Virus record (IMG/VR): IMGVR_UViG_3300026116_000049
Location: 1-51,952 of that record
Direction: 5' to 3' (one strand)
DNA length: 51,952 nt
DNA from: a virus
Of the stretch, positions 9,101-16,748 are shown one piece after another. Both the position numbers and the translations under genes were made by a program. Under the pieces are notes generated by a model. It saw only the letters and a list, made by a program, of their open reading frames with translations, made no database searches and was not told the DNA's origin. Position 1 is the first letter of the stretch; each line of letters opens with the position of its first letter.

Positions 9101-11056
9101 ATCATTATCCACCCTGTCAAACGTTCTTACAACACTTTCGGGCAAATCTTCCAATGGGTCTACCTGTTTGTCAGGGAATTTTTCCTGGAATGCCTTTATC
9201 TTGGCATCTGTTTCATCGTTCTGTGCCTTGCGCTGTTCATCTGTGATTGGTTCTGTTACTACCGGCGATTCTTGCTGATTAGATGGCGCTTGTTCTATGC
9301 TATTTTCAGCATGTGATGTACGTTCTAAATTTTCCAGTTCATATCTACTTTGTGGTATTTCTTCTTTTTTACCGCCAACGGTTTTAAAAAACAATCCCTC
9401 TTCATCACCTGTTCCTTTGGAATAAGTTGTTTTCTTACCAGTGGCTATATCTTTTAACTTATCGTTAGCCTGGTCAATCTTATCTATCAAAAATTTCTCA
9501 CCTTCTGATGGTATCTCATTAACCGATTCATCCATCTGCGAACGCTGTTTCTGAACATCGGCCAATTGCTGTTTAAGTTCATCCCTGCCATTAACCAAAT
9601 CAACAGCATCACCCACTTTCTTTTGTGGAATACCTCTTGGTAGTTTACGGGCTATATCAGCGATTTTATCTATGTGCTGGATAGTTGCATCCACTTCATC
9701 CCTATTCCATTGCTGTGAGGGCTCCTGTGCGTTATTATGGTCAACTAAATCTTGTTTTACTTTTGCCACGTTGGCTTCTGATGGGTCTGCCATCAAACTT
9801 TCAACCACACTGTTCTTATATGATGAGTATGGAGTTAACTTGGTTAGGTTTCTTACCTCACCTGCTGCGCCAAACAAAGGTGCTGTTTTAGTCGCTATGT
9901 CAGATATCTGCTGTGCCAAATCACCTGCATTTTCATTGAATACTGGTGTATCTGTTGTAGCATCTACGCCTTTTTTTAGTAAGAAGTTACTTGTGGCTAA
10001 TGCTGATAAATCTAACGCTGCCTTTGATGTGCCCTGTAAGGCATTAACACCTGTTTTAGCTACTTTATCAGCCCATTCAGTTGCTCCTTTCTGTAACAGG
10101 TTGTTAAACGCCTCGCCTGTCAATTCTTTTCCCGAAGCTTCCTTTATAGCGTTGGCGCTGATTGATGCTGTTATATCACCTCTAAGACCCGCTGGCAGCT
10201 TATTAAATACACTGTTACCCAAGTCGTGCATCAGAAACTTGTTTACTATTCCTGTACCACCTATAAATGCTTCTTTTACCAGTGGATTAATATCAACACC
10301 ACTTTCTCTTTGTGCCTTTTCTAACTGCTCCTGTGCCTGTCCAGCACCTTGTAAAAATAAGGTAGCCCCACCTGTGGGCGCAGAAGCGGCAGCTGCTGGT
10401 GCAAACTCTGCCAGCCCACCAAGATTAGATGTTATCTTGTTTTCATCATAACGATTAATGTCGTTGTTGGTTAGCCCATAGTTGGTGTTCTTGTCTGATT
10501 TATCAAAAGCCACTCCTGCCATGATTTCATTGGCATTTCTAAGCCCTGCATTAGGTTCAAGATACCCTGCATAGTGTGCGGCACCTTTAGCCACCTGTAA
10601 CGCTCCTTTAGTAGCTTTTGACCCTAAATATGCCACAGCACCCAAAGTCTTTCCTACAGGTGTTTGCATGAAATTATAATGATCCTGTTCTTCCTTACTC
10701 ACCTCTCTTAGGTTGTCAGGTTCACGAGTGGTTGCTATATTAATGGCGTTATCCAATTCCTTAGCATTTTCAGGTTTCAGATAGGACTTTATTTGTGTTA
10801 ACCTATTAGATAGCTCCTGTTTTTGATGATTAACCTGTTGTTGTCCCTGTTGCTGGATTTGTTGGCGTAAATTAGGATCGGTAACAGGGCTATAAGTTTG
10901 TTGTGGCGTGGTATGTATGTTCCTTATATCTGTATAAGTAGGCTGTGCCTTTGGAAGTGGCTTTACTTCGTATTGTGACCAGTCACTATTGCCTGATGTT
11001 GTAGTGGGCTTTACTTGATATTTAGCAAATGGATCTTCCTCTGTAATTTCTGCCAT
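6149..11056 (-). CDS. Large internal virion/polyvalent-type protein (1,635 aa), probably ejected with DNA
   Basis: The largest gene here. The N-terminus has two related short motifs (DPFAKYQVKP and DWSQYEVKP), then a Q-rich helical part. Residues about 160-420 are Ala/Gly-rich and partly hydrophobic. Long charged coiled coils follow (about 450-560 and 850-1230, with a Gln/Glu/Asn-rich linker at about 740-830). From about residue 1260 the sequence (LPRALKASLDFSAVLRQGL, VNVLTGRGDIPEF, LFSPRFMAARIQTLYLW, YYDILGGLPQYIRF) has the look of the conserved C-terminal domain of phage large polyvalent proteins (LPD38-like; recalled, not searched), with a membrane-like segment near 1465-1482. No protease, helicase or methylase motif was seen. 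Size and position among virion genes suggest an ejection protein comparable to T7 gp16, which is inference. Confidence 0.65.
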   Translation of the reverse strand: MAEITEEDPFAKYQVKPTTTSGNSDWSQYEVKPLPKAQPTYTDIRNIHTTPQQTYSPVTDPNLRQQIQQQGQQQVNHQKQELSNRLTQIKSYLKPENAKELDNAINIATTREPDNLREVSKEEQDHYNFMQTPVGKTLGAVAYLGSKATKGALQVAKGAAHYAGYLEPNAGLRNANEIMAGVAFDKSDKNTNYGLTNNDINRYDENKITSNLGGLAEFAPAAAASAPTGGATLFLQGAGQAQEQLEKAQRESGVDINPLVKEAFIGGTGIVNKFLMHDLGNSVFNKLPAGLRGDITASISANAIKEASGKELTGEAFNNLLQKGATEWADKVAKTGVNALQGTSKAALDLSALATSNFLLKKGVDATTDTPVFNENAGDLAQQISDIATKTAPLFGAAGEVRNLTKLTPYSSYKNSVVESLMADPSEANVAKVKQDLVDHNNAQEPSQQWNRDEVDATIQHIDKIADIARKLPRGIPQKKVGDAVDLVNGRDELKQQLADVQKQRSQMDESVNEIPSEGEKFLIDKIDQANDKLKDIATGKKTTYSKGTGDEEGLFFKTVGGKKEEIPQSRYELENLERTSHAENSIEQAPSNQQESPVVTEPITDEQRKAQNDETDAKIKAFQEKFPDKQVDPLEDLPESVVRTFDRVDNDLPTDPVAVQEASDWLYNKYKQLTAMKQSDTRMLTTEQIDAMQEQLGEDITLLENHKQKYHGEEPTGQAAQAEQQTQPAEQAVSSTNESTGNPIEQNQKVNEQTTETANPELPTNPQQESATVAQENSTANSEANVGQANEEPVVEKTKSSPKPKIAEAIKNENIKAKAEKAGIELDDHVGKKRTKEVVDAEAEKELKSGYDSHELVRKILEEKYIPSDTEGAILAKHTATVENNYNNLTKRLETDGATMSKREFDDLSAEYDQASKDYQDALNADVKAGTAQARGFGARRFNVKNDFSLGQMIKNKRAALGGEKLSSEQLSEVTKRFNEIEEANKKLQERVSKLEGENARIKAEKAIKRIQEGEARIARKAVTKEALAEDRKRIAEEFSAKLKAMRQSGALNSVGKATYEFLQAAAPYVAKMVRNLALEGVTEIKDVVARVKEELDLHDLSDRDVTDMIAGNYSERTPTKKELSDKILDLKMQAKLIGQIEDAESGLKKAKGTKAESKASNNVKSLRARLKELTKDETSLQQSKTATQNRIKELERRIAEGDFSKPESKVVPDQELLDLRRKADRLKQEYQLQLAKDELANRSKIEKAKDNLLNIASLPRALKASLDFSAVLRQGLFATAGHPKEALTAFKEMFRQTVSEEKYKNWIADLKHHPVYELMQKSDLYLSDKSDPKLLAREEEFTSNLADKIPGIGKLIAASERAYTGYLNVLRAGVFTREAQNLIRKGYTFENNPEQFKALAKVVNVLTGRGDIPEFLGGKQPKLLSSALFSPRFMAARIQTLYLWADPRLPKEAKILAAKDIGATLAAGATIISLAALAGLKIQTDPRSSNFLKIQDKQEHGTTYYDILGGLPQYIRFLAQQITGKKKPANDKGMITLGSKKYGSPTRLTEAARFIRGKFSPVVGSATNLMEGKDVVGQPYHFWPNVPQEFVPLPLSDVYDAYKIGGITGSLKAFLPSQFGIGTSSYDPNAKKK

Positions 11057-11074
11057 GTCTTAAAATGTTTAATT

Positions 11075-11082
11075 CAAAGATA
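11075..11082 (-). promoter_or_regulatory. Promoter -7 element TATCTTTG before the 1,635-aa virion gene
   Basis: Minus-strand TATCTTTG ends 18 bp before the ATG at 11056, inside the 33-bp gap after the GNAT gene. It fits TAnnTTTG; no TTG is found 19-21 nt upstream. It may let the large virion gene be expressed separately from the GNAT gene. Confidence 0.5.
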
Positions 11083-11089
11083 GGTCTTA

Positions 11090-11413
11090 TTAAGTGAGTT
11101 TATAGGTCATCAAGTAATGTGGATGTTCGCCTTGACTTAAATAAGAAATAAAAAATCCACATTTCCTATACAGCGCTATGGCATTTGGATTATAAATAGA
11201 TACGTAAAGTGATACGGATTCATAATTTATGAATGTATCAGTAATATAATTTACCAACAACTTACCATATCCTTTACGCCTATATCGTTTTTTTATTTTG
11301 ACAAGTGAAACATACAGACAGGGCTTATCTTCATAATCAAGACGAGCATGACCTACATGGAAGCCATCGACAATTATGTAAATAGTATCGAGATATCTTT
11401 TAAATACTGTCAT
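11090..11413 (-). CDS. GNAT-family N-acetyltransferase-like protein
   Basis: 107 residues from ATG at 11413. A longer frame from 11446 exists but would start inside a terminator hairpin, so I prefer the downstream start. Acetyl-CoA-binding motif A is visible as RRKGYGK at residues 45-51 (pattern RxxGxG), after a strand LYVSLVKI, and the family's later motif as NPNAIALYRKCGF (residues 75-87). It is short for a GNAT (usually about 150), lacking most of the N-terminal strands. It might acetylate a small molecule, a host protein or a virion component. It sits between a terminator and the promoter of the next gene, with no promoter of its own seen, so expression may depend on read-through. Confidence 0.7.
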   Translation of the reverse strand: MTVFKRYLDTIYIIVDGFHVGHARLDYEDKPCLYVSLVKIKKRYRRKGYGKLLVNYITDTFINYESVSLYVSIYNPNAIALYRKCGFFISYLSQGEHPHYLMTYKLT

Positions 11414-11417
11414 AACT

Positions 11418-11456
11418 AAAAAAAGCCGCCATGCTTGGGAATACATGAACGGCTTT
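11418..11456 (-). terminator. Rho-independent terminator
   Basis: Minus strand: AAAGCCG, 21-nt loop, CGGCTTT, followed by a run of seven T (A-run at 11418-11424). It ends transcription of the gene at 11481-12254. Its T-tract nearly touches the GNAT start codon at 11413. Confidence 0.75.
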
Positions 11457-11480
11457 CACCCTTATTTAATTTGAAAATGT

Positions 11481-12254
11481 TTACAGTTTATTTAATTCAT
11501 CTATGGTTAATGATGCAAATGGTTTGATTAGGGGTTGTTTTTCTTTGCCATCAACCCGGTCAATTACCCTATGCCAATATTCGGCCCCTTGTTTTGATTC
11601 AAATATATTAAATGCTTTTTGGAATGCTTCAGCAATGCTTTGTACTTTCATATCAAGCCTCACCTTTGGCGTGTTTTCAAATGCATTGATTCGTTCCCCT
11701 TGTTCAAGGGTCATTTCAAAGTAATCGCGTATAGTTTCCATGGGAATAACTGGTTTTGGCTGCGTATCCCGGCGTGTTTCAATGGGAGTGTTTACCGGAT
11801 CACCATTGTATGGCTGATCCCAAACCCAATCGAAAAACTCTTTTATCTTTAAGTACTTATCGTAATCAAAAGGTACCGGGCCATGAGCGCCCGGACCCGA
11901 AGGTCTCTTTTCAAATTCAATGCAATCGCAAAGGTTTTCATACGATATCAGGCGATCAAATATAGCATGCTTGAAAGCATGAAACATTTGCCCTTCCTCA
12001 ATAGCTGAAATAGTGGTAATAACTACTTTAGATTCCCCATCAGCGGGATACTGAAAACGACTATCAACTCTGAATAGTTGGTTTGGGTACTGCATACATG
12101 GTGTATGCAATAAAGATGATATTAGTTCATCTTTTACATCTTCGAAATCATAGCCAGGAATAGGATTACTTAAATAAACTGGTTGGACAATTTTAATTAC
12201 TGGTACGCCGTGTACTCCACGACTTGATGTCGCAATCTTTAATGTAGATTCCAT
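11481..12254 (-). CDS. Unknown protein in its own transcription unit (moron-like)
   Basis: 257 residues, unrecognised. It is acidic and mixed alpha/beta. Features: a GARP-like loop (RPSGPGAHGPVPFDY, about residues 116-130), a tryptophan-rich helix (KEFFDWVWDQPY) and a C-terminal helical part (MKVQSIAEAFQKAFNIFE). There is no signal peptide or membrane segment. It differs from its neighbours in having its own promoter element (12298-12305) and a strong terminator right after its stop, and by eye it is more GC-rich than adjacent genes. An isolated unit inside the virion cluster is typical of a moron acquired by transfer, so its product need not be a virion protein. Confidence 0.6.
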   Translation of the reverse strand: MESTLKIATSSRGVHGVPVIKIVQPVYLSNPIPGYDFEDVKDELISSLLHTPCMQYPNQLFRVDSRFQYPADGESKVVITTISAIEEGQMFHAFKHAIFDRLISYENLCDCIEFEKRPSGPGAHGPVPFDYDKYLKIKEFFDWVWDQPYNGDPVNTPIETRRDTQPKPVIPMETIRDYFEMTLEQGERINAFENTPKVRLDMKVQSIAEAFQKAFNIFESKQGAEYWHRVIDRVDGKEKQPLIKPFASLTIDELNKL

Positions 12255-12270
12255 AATATTTGTTTTTAGT

Positions 12271-12305
12271 CACCTCCGACATTGGTAAGTGCTTAAACAA
12301 ATGTA
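12271..12305 (-). promoter_or_regulatory. Promoter TACATTTG and SD-like GGAGGTGA leader
   Basis: Minus strand TACATTTG (12298-12305) fits TAnnTTTG. The leader then contains GTCGGAGGTG (12271-12280), a strong Shine-Dalgarno-like sequence but about 16 nt from the ATG at 12254, farther than is usual. Such SD sequences are rare in this window. No TTG -33 element was found; the upstream region is a T/A-rich run. Confidence 0.5.
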
Positions 12306-12328
12306 GATAAATAATTTAAAATTAAAAT

Positions 12329-13426
12329 TTATTTTTTCAGTTTAGGAACTTTGCTATCTGGAATGTAATCATTGGTTTTCGGATCAAAGTAAAATCTGTC
12401 ATAAACCTTAAAAGGAGTTCCAGCCTTATGCATTAATGAAGCTTGGATATATGCTCTACCAGAGCTGCTGCCATCGCCTTGCAAAAGACCATTTTTAAGA
12501 GCATAGTCTTTAGGTGCAAAATCCCAAGCATCTGATATAGAAATATATGGTAATTTCCTTTCCTTGTCGTAAGCAATGTTTAATTTATGGCCATTTAAAT
12601 TTGTTCCCAAAAACAAACTAATTGGACTATCATTCCCCTCTTGGCTATATATAGGTTTTTTCATATAATCCAGTGACTTAGGATCAATACCATTAAAAGC
12701 ACCACTCATCTCTTTAATATAATTAACCCAGTCAGATAAATTCTTTTTTCCAGACTTTTCAAAATTCCCTTTTATACTAACCGATGGTAAAAACTTTAAA
12801 TAATCAGAAGTCGGGGCATAGTTTGATTTTGGTAAACTTATCTTGCCAAAATATTGATCTAAAAGATTAACGTGGTTTTTTGCATCATTTGTAAGGTCCT
12901 GTCCTTTATAATCTTTAATCCCATCTTCATAGGTTGTGTCTAAGCCTTTCCTGTAGTAAGGGTCTTTATACTTTACAATCATGCTTTTAACTTGTTTCCC
13001 ATTATTAATATCATCAAGTTGCTTTTTATCTAAAGTCTCAAACCCACTTGACTTTCTGGCAATATCATAAGCTTTATTCTTGATTATATTGCCAACAACA
13101 GGAGTATTTATTAACCACTGATTTCGATAAAGAAAATCAGTCATAGCATCGCCACTTGTTATGTTTTTTCTTACAGGAGGATTATAATAAGCGTCTTTTT
13201 CTTGCGCGTCTTGATTAATAGATTTGGCTTGTTTTGATCTGTTTATTTCTTGTGGAGTGTTGTTTTTTGGAACAACTGGATTTACAACTATTGTGTTATC
13301 TTGCACTGTTGGGGTAGATATCCTTTTACCTCCAAACTTTTTAAACACATCATCGCCCGGATCTTCGGCTGCTGGCGTTGGGCTACTTAACAAAGATCCT
13401 CCAAAGTTTTCAAATATGCTATTCAT
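12329..13426 (-). CDS. Putative virion-associated protein
   Basis: 365 residues, unrecognised. The N-terminus (SIFENFGG, DDVFKKFGGKRI) repeats an F-x-x-F-G-G motif, a possible docking or processing signal. A long polar, N/K/Q-rich linker runs to about residue 90. The rest is mixed alpha/beta with many Tyr and Lys. It is 5 bp downstream of the next virion gene in transcription order, so it is co-expressed with the internal virion proteins. Role inferred from position only. Confidence 0.5.
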   Translation of the reverse strand: MNSIFENFGGSLLSSPTPAAEDPGDDVFKKFGGKRISTPTVQDNTIVVNPVVPKNNTPQEINRSKQAKSINQDAQEKDAYYNPPVRKNITSGDAMTDFLYRNQWLINTPVVGNIIKNKAYDIARKSSGFETLDKKQLDDINNGKQVKSMIVKYKDPYYRKGLDTTYEDGIKDYKGQDLTNDAKNHVNLLDQYFGKISLPKSNYAPTSDYLKFLPSVSIKGNFEKSGKKNLSDWVNYIKEMSGAFNGIDPKSLDYMKKPIYSQEGNDSPISLFLGTNLNGHKLNIAYDKERKLPYISISDAWDFAPKDYALKNGLLQGDGSSSGRAYIQASLMHKAGTPFKVYDRFYFDPKTNDYIPDSKVPKLKK

Positions 13427-13431
13427 ATTAT

Positions 13432-15093
13432 CTATTGCCTTATTGCATTGGGATGCTCTTTAAGAAATTCTTTAACTCTATTAAGGGGTATAGTTCCTAC
13501 ATGACCATTTACACTAAAAGTTATCCCTTCATCAGATACCTTGTGTTCAGCATGAGGATAAGCTTTTAAAAAGTCTTTTACCTTATCTGATGGTATGTTA
13601 TATTGCTTACCATCTACATTGTAAAGGATTGTTTTTTGTTGTTGAGGTTGGATTGCTACCTGTTTATTAGTTGCTGTTGGAATAATCCCCTTACCGCCTT
13701 TACCTCCTTGTATTTTGTTTAATTCGCCTAAAGATATGTTTTGGTCTTTTGCCATCTGTGATACCTGTCCGAAATAACCATTAGGGTCATTAGGATCTAA
13801 AGTATACGTTTGTTCGGGCTTCTTAACCGATATTTCAGGTTTTAACTGTTTAGCCCTTTCACTTTGTTCAAATGGTATTTTCTTGGCACCTATTCCTAAA
13901 AATCCACCCTTGGTTTCAGGGTCTTGTTCATATTCAGCACGTAATTTCTTATTATCATTAACAGCCTTTTTATCTGTCACTACCTGTGCAGGGAACCTAA
14001 ATATATGGTTTCCCGTGTTGGGGTCTATAGCCACTACAGGAGCATTCCCTTTACCATACTGTGATTTAGGTGCTAAGTTAACCAAATGCTTCATAGCGTC
14101 TGTATTGCCCTGTATCATACCCCTATCACCATTTGGACTGCCCCCTACCAATATCTGTGCAGGCGTGTACTGTGATGTTGATTGACCAGGCAATGGATGG
14201 GCTATATCATAGTTCCTCATGGCAATGTGATTTGCCAGTGTCATGTTTGGTGGTTGGTCTTGCTTTTCCTGTGGTGCTTTATATTCTGCAATCGGCCCTT
14301 GGTTTTTAATCAATGCTCCTATAGCTGCTGCCTTTTGCTGTTGTGGCGTTAGATTTGGGTCGTTATATATCTCAGGGTGAATGTCCATCAACATTTTCTT
14401 AAACTCCCTGTCAGCCTCATACATCTGACCATATTTGTCTGCTTGGGCTTCCGGACTAACCGCACGACTATTGTTGATGAACGTGGCATTTCTGTTACCA
14501 ACCTTTGTGTTTTGTAGTACTGGTGTACCCCATTTTGCTTGGTCTAACAATAGTTTATTGGCCTTGTCTATTCTATCCAGCACTTTAGAGTGGTCTACCT
14601 GTTGTTCGTAGGTATTAAAGTCCTTTACGTAGTTAGGGTCATCGTGAGAAAGGTTTCTATTTGCCAGATACTTATTTACAACATCTGGGGTGTATCTATC
14701 CCTTATTGTCGGGTTTAAAAGCATTTGACCAAAGGCATCTTCATTTTTAGCTGCTTGTTTTGCACTCGATACAAATGATTGTAGTCCAAGATAAGCTTGG
14801 TCAGCCTTTGATTTTAGTAATGACTTTTGATATGGGTTCTTTTCATTCTGTGCCTGAATGGATAGATTGCGCCAATCGTTGACACCATTGAAGTATTTTT
14901 GACGTTCAGCATCATTCCTTAAACCCTCTGGCCTTAGCTGTGCCTGCTGATCTGTAAGTTGTTTTATTTCCTGTTGGCGCTGCTGTTGCTTACGAGCTAA
15001 TAACTGCTGAAAAGCATTATCAATACCCGATGTGTCGAATACCTGTGCCTCGCCACGATTTATTCCGTAAAGTGCCGAATTGTTGGTAGCCAT
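13432..15093 (-). CDS. Putative internal virion protein (553 aa, Gln-rich, coiled coil)
   Basis: Unrecognised family. Residues 25-60 form a strongly charged, Q-rich coiled coil (LLARKQQQRQQEIKQLTDQQ), and helices continue to about residue 250. The C-terminal quarter is K/Q/N-rich and contains two related segments (YNIPSDKVKDFLKAYPHAE and GTIPLNRVKEFLKEHPNAI), a short tandem repeat of about 25 residues. Together with its neighbours (small Ala/Gly-rich protein upstream, large polyvalent protein downstream) it looks like part of an ejected internal core. It overlaps the upstream gene by one base. Confidence 0.55.
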   Translation of the reverse strand: MATNNSALYGINRGEAQVFDTSGIDNAFQQLLARKQQQRQQEIKQLTDQQAQLRPEGLRNDAERQKYFNGVNDWRNLSIQAQNEKNPYQKSLLKSKADQAYLGLQSFVSSAKQAAKNEDAFGQMLLNPTIRDRYTPDVVNKYLANRNLSHDDPNYVKDFNTYEQQVDHSKVLDRIDKANKLLLDQAKWGTPVLQNTKVGNRNATFINNSRAVSPEAQADKYGQMYEADREFKKMLMDIHPEIYNDPNLTPQQQKAAAIGALIKNQGPIAEYKAPQEKQDQPPNMTLANHIAMRNYDIAHPLPGQSTSQYTPAQILVGGSPNGDRGMIQGNTDAMKHLVNLAPKSQYGKGNAPVVAIDPNTGNHIFRFPAQVVTDKKAVNDNKKLRAEYEQDPETKGGFLGIGAKKIPFEQSERAKQLKPEISVKKPEQTYTLDPNDPNGYFGQVSQMAKDQNISLGELNKIQGGKGGKGIIPTATNKQVAIQPQQQKTILYNVDGKQYNIPSDKVKDFLKAYPHAEHKVSDEGITFSVNGHVGTIPLNRVKEFLKEHPNAIRQ

Positions 15094-15755
15094 TAGCTCA
15101 TGTTATTATACATCCCTGTTGGATTGATATCACCTATATATCCTGCTCCGATTGGAGCACCTGCGCCTGCGCCATTCACGTTTGATGCCGCACCTAATCC
15201 ACTTCCTAACCCTGCTGTCATATATCCTATACCAGCTTGTCCTATGCTGTTTATAGCACCACCTATGTTCTGTGCTGCCGCCCCACGCAACGCCTGTGAT
15301 TTGGCTAAGTTCTCAGAGTATTTATCAGCATAGTTGTAGTTCCATGCATTTTGTTTGGCATTAGCCAATATCCCTCTTTGTTGTAAGAGTGCCAATGTAT
15401 TCCTGTTACGGGCAATAGCATCCTGCGCATTGAGATTATTGTTAGCATCGTTACTTGCCCTTACAATTGAAGCAATGCTTGCATTTGGATTTTGACTTGC
15501 ACCTAATGCCTGAATACCTGCTGCCTGATTACGGTTGATGGAGTTTAGTTGATTGTTATACTGTGTCTGTGGTAGACCCGTTTGAGCCATTTGATTAGCA
15601 GTGGCAACATTTTGTAACAATTCAGGCTGTACATATTGTGTGGGCCTGATGTTTTGTTTTTCTATTTGAGATGCCTTATGGTTCTGGACTGCTCCCATCA
15701 CTCCTTTACCCAATGCTGCTGCACCTACTGCTATGCCACCAATTAATGCACTCAT
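15093..15755 (-). CDS. Putative DNA-ejection/internal virion protein, Ala/Gly-rich
   Basis: 220 residues. Hydrophobic Gly/Ala-rich N-terminus (ALIGGIAVGAAALGKGVMGA), central helices rich in N, Q and A, and a Gly/Ala-rich C-terminus (IGGAINSIGQAGIGYMTAG, GLGSGLGAA). This composition and size resemble small podoviral injection proteins that partition into membranes (P22 gp7 or T7 gp14 type). That is a comparison of character, not of sequence. It overlaps both neighbours (1 bp and ATGA), so it is translationally coupled. Confidence 0.55.
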   Translation of the reverse strand: MSALIGGIAVGAAALGKGVMGAVQNHKASQIEKQNIRPTQYVQPELLQNVATANQMAQTGLPQTQYNNQLNSINRNQAAGIQALGASQNPNASIASIVRASNDANNNLNAQDAIARNRNTLALLQQRGILANAKQNAWNYNYADKYSENLAKSQALRGAAAQNIGGAINSIGQAGIGYMTAGLGSGLGAASNVNGAGAGAPIGAGYIGDINPTGMYNNMS

Positions 15756-16234
15756 TTCTGTATCGCTTTTAGTTCTGGTAAAGATAGGTATGGATTGTCG
15801 TATTTTTCAAGTAAATAACCTTCTAACTCTTCAATGTCCTGTATGTTATGCTTGTTCACATGGCATGTTGTCCATACAATGTCTGTAAGGGCGTATACAA
15901 TGCGTTTTGTTCCTGCTTGGGTTATACCATGGCTTGGTGCTATATGATGCCTCCACGAGGCTGATTTAACGTCATATATCAATAGTTCCCCCATGCTGTG
16001 GAAGAAAGGATGCTCATGAATCCATGTGTAGGTAGTGAACAATGTGCCAGCAGGAACAAATCTTTCCCTCATGTACATGCCATCAACAAACTGATGCTCC
16101 AATGGGCAATCAATCTGTTCACCCCTGATGAGTATGGCATCTAACCGGTTAAGTTTATCAGCAACCTCTTCTGATGGAGTTAATCCATCAATTAACTCTG
16201 CAAGTTCTATTTTAGTGGCTATTGCTTCCATCAT
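15752..16234 (-). CDS. Cupin-like conserved phage protein
   Basis: 160 residues. The centre reads VPAGTLFTTYTWIHEHPFF, GELLIYD, then AGTKRIVYALTDIVWTTCH, a strand pattern with His and Glu residues spaced as in a small beta-barrel (cupin) metal site: HEH near 73-75, GEL near 82-84 and a late CH. I recall similar small proteins in the structural clusters of other podoviruses; their role is unsettled. It overlaps the neighbours at both ends by 4 bp. The metal site and enzymatic activity are inferred. Confidence 0.55.
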   Translation of the reverse strand: MMEAIATKIELAELIDGLTPSEEVADKLNRLDAILIRGEQIDCPLEHQFVDGMYMRERFVPAGTLFTTYTWIHEHPFFHSMGELLIYDVKSASWRHHIAPSHGITQAGTKRIVYALTDIVWTTCHVNKHNIQDIEELEGYLLEKYDNPYLSLPELKAIQK

Positions 16235-16716
16235 TTAGTTTTGCCATGTTCTTTGTTGTACTTATCCATGTCAGTGCCGTAGTTGGTAGTGGTCACTTTC
16301 CCTTTGTTATTAATTGTTGCCATAGCTACCGGGAACTTATGTGAACTTGTTTTGCTTCCTAACCACCCATCGACTGCACTTAAATTAGGCATAATTTCGC
16401 TTTCGTCATTAACATCAAATTGTGCTTTCCCTGTTTTGTACAGGTTCACAGCTTCTTTTCTATTGTCTATCATAGCCTGCTGAATGCGCGGCACGTCTTG
16501 GTAAGTAATAGTTACTCCCGGTGTTTCGTGCCGGTATTTATCAAACAGAAACTGCCCTAAGTTTTTATCTCTGTCATCAAGCATTGTGTTACCTTTATAG
16601 CCAGTCTTGTCAAGATAATCAATGAACTGGTTCCATTGTTGCTTCTGTACTGGTGTAAGCTGTGGTGGTACTTGTGTTTGAACAGTTGCCCCTTTTGGTG
16701 ATAATCCTCCCTCCAT
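16231..16716 (-). CDS. Hypothetical virion-module protein
   Basis: 161 residues from ATG at 16716; an in-frame TTG at 16737 lies within the promoter element, so the ATG is preferred. The N-terminus is Q/P-rich (QTQVPPQLTPVQKQQW). It is followed by a helical region (FIDYLDKTGYKGN) and a segment VDGWLGSKTSSHKFPVA that faintly recalls the G-x-x-G-x-x-T motif of peptidoglycan-binding modules, but the match is weak. It could be a small cell-wall-related virion protein or a structural protein. It overlaps the next gene by ATGA. Confidence 0.45.
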   Translation of the reverse strand: MEGGLSPKGATVQTQVPPQLTPVQKQQWNQFIDYLDKTGYKGNTMLDDRDKNLGQFLFDKYRHETPGVTITYQDVPRIQQAMIDNRKEAVNLYKTGKAQFDVNDESEIMPNLSAVDGWLGSKTSSHKFPVAMATINNKGKVTTTNYGTDMDKYNKEHGKTK

Positions 16717-16734
16717 TTTATCTTGTGTTTTTAA

Positions 16735-16742
16735 CAAAGATA
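16735..16742 (-). promoter_or_regulatory. Promoter -7 element TATCTTTG
   Basis: Minus-strand TATCTTTG, 18 bp upstream of the ATG at 16716 and just after the stop of the 311-residue tail gene. It fits TAnnTTTG without a clear -33 TTG. It would drive the internal-virion gene group. Confidence 0.45.
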
Positions 16743-16748
16743 GATATT

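Noticed and set aside
9672-10451. A 259-residue open frame on the plus strand opposite the 1,635-residue virion gene
   Set aside because: It lies wholly antisense to a real gene, is Ala/Ser/Leu-rich as such shadows are, and has no start context.
16231-16716. Endolysin
   Set aside because: Only a weak peptidoglycan-binding-like motif and no catalytic residues; kept as hypothetical.
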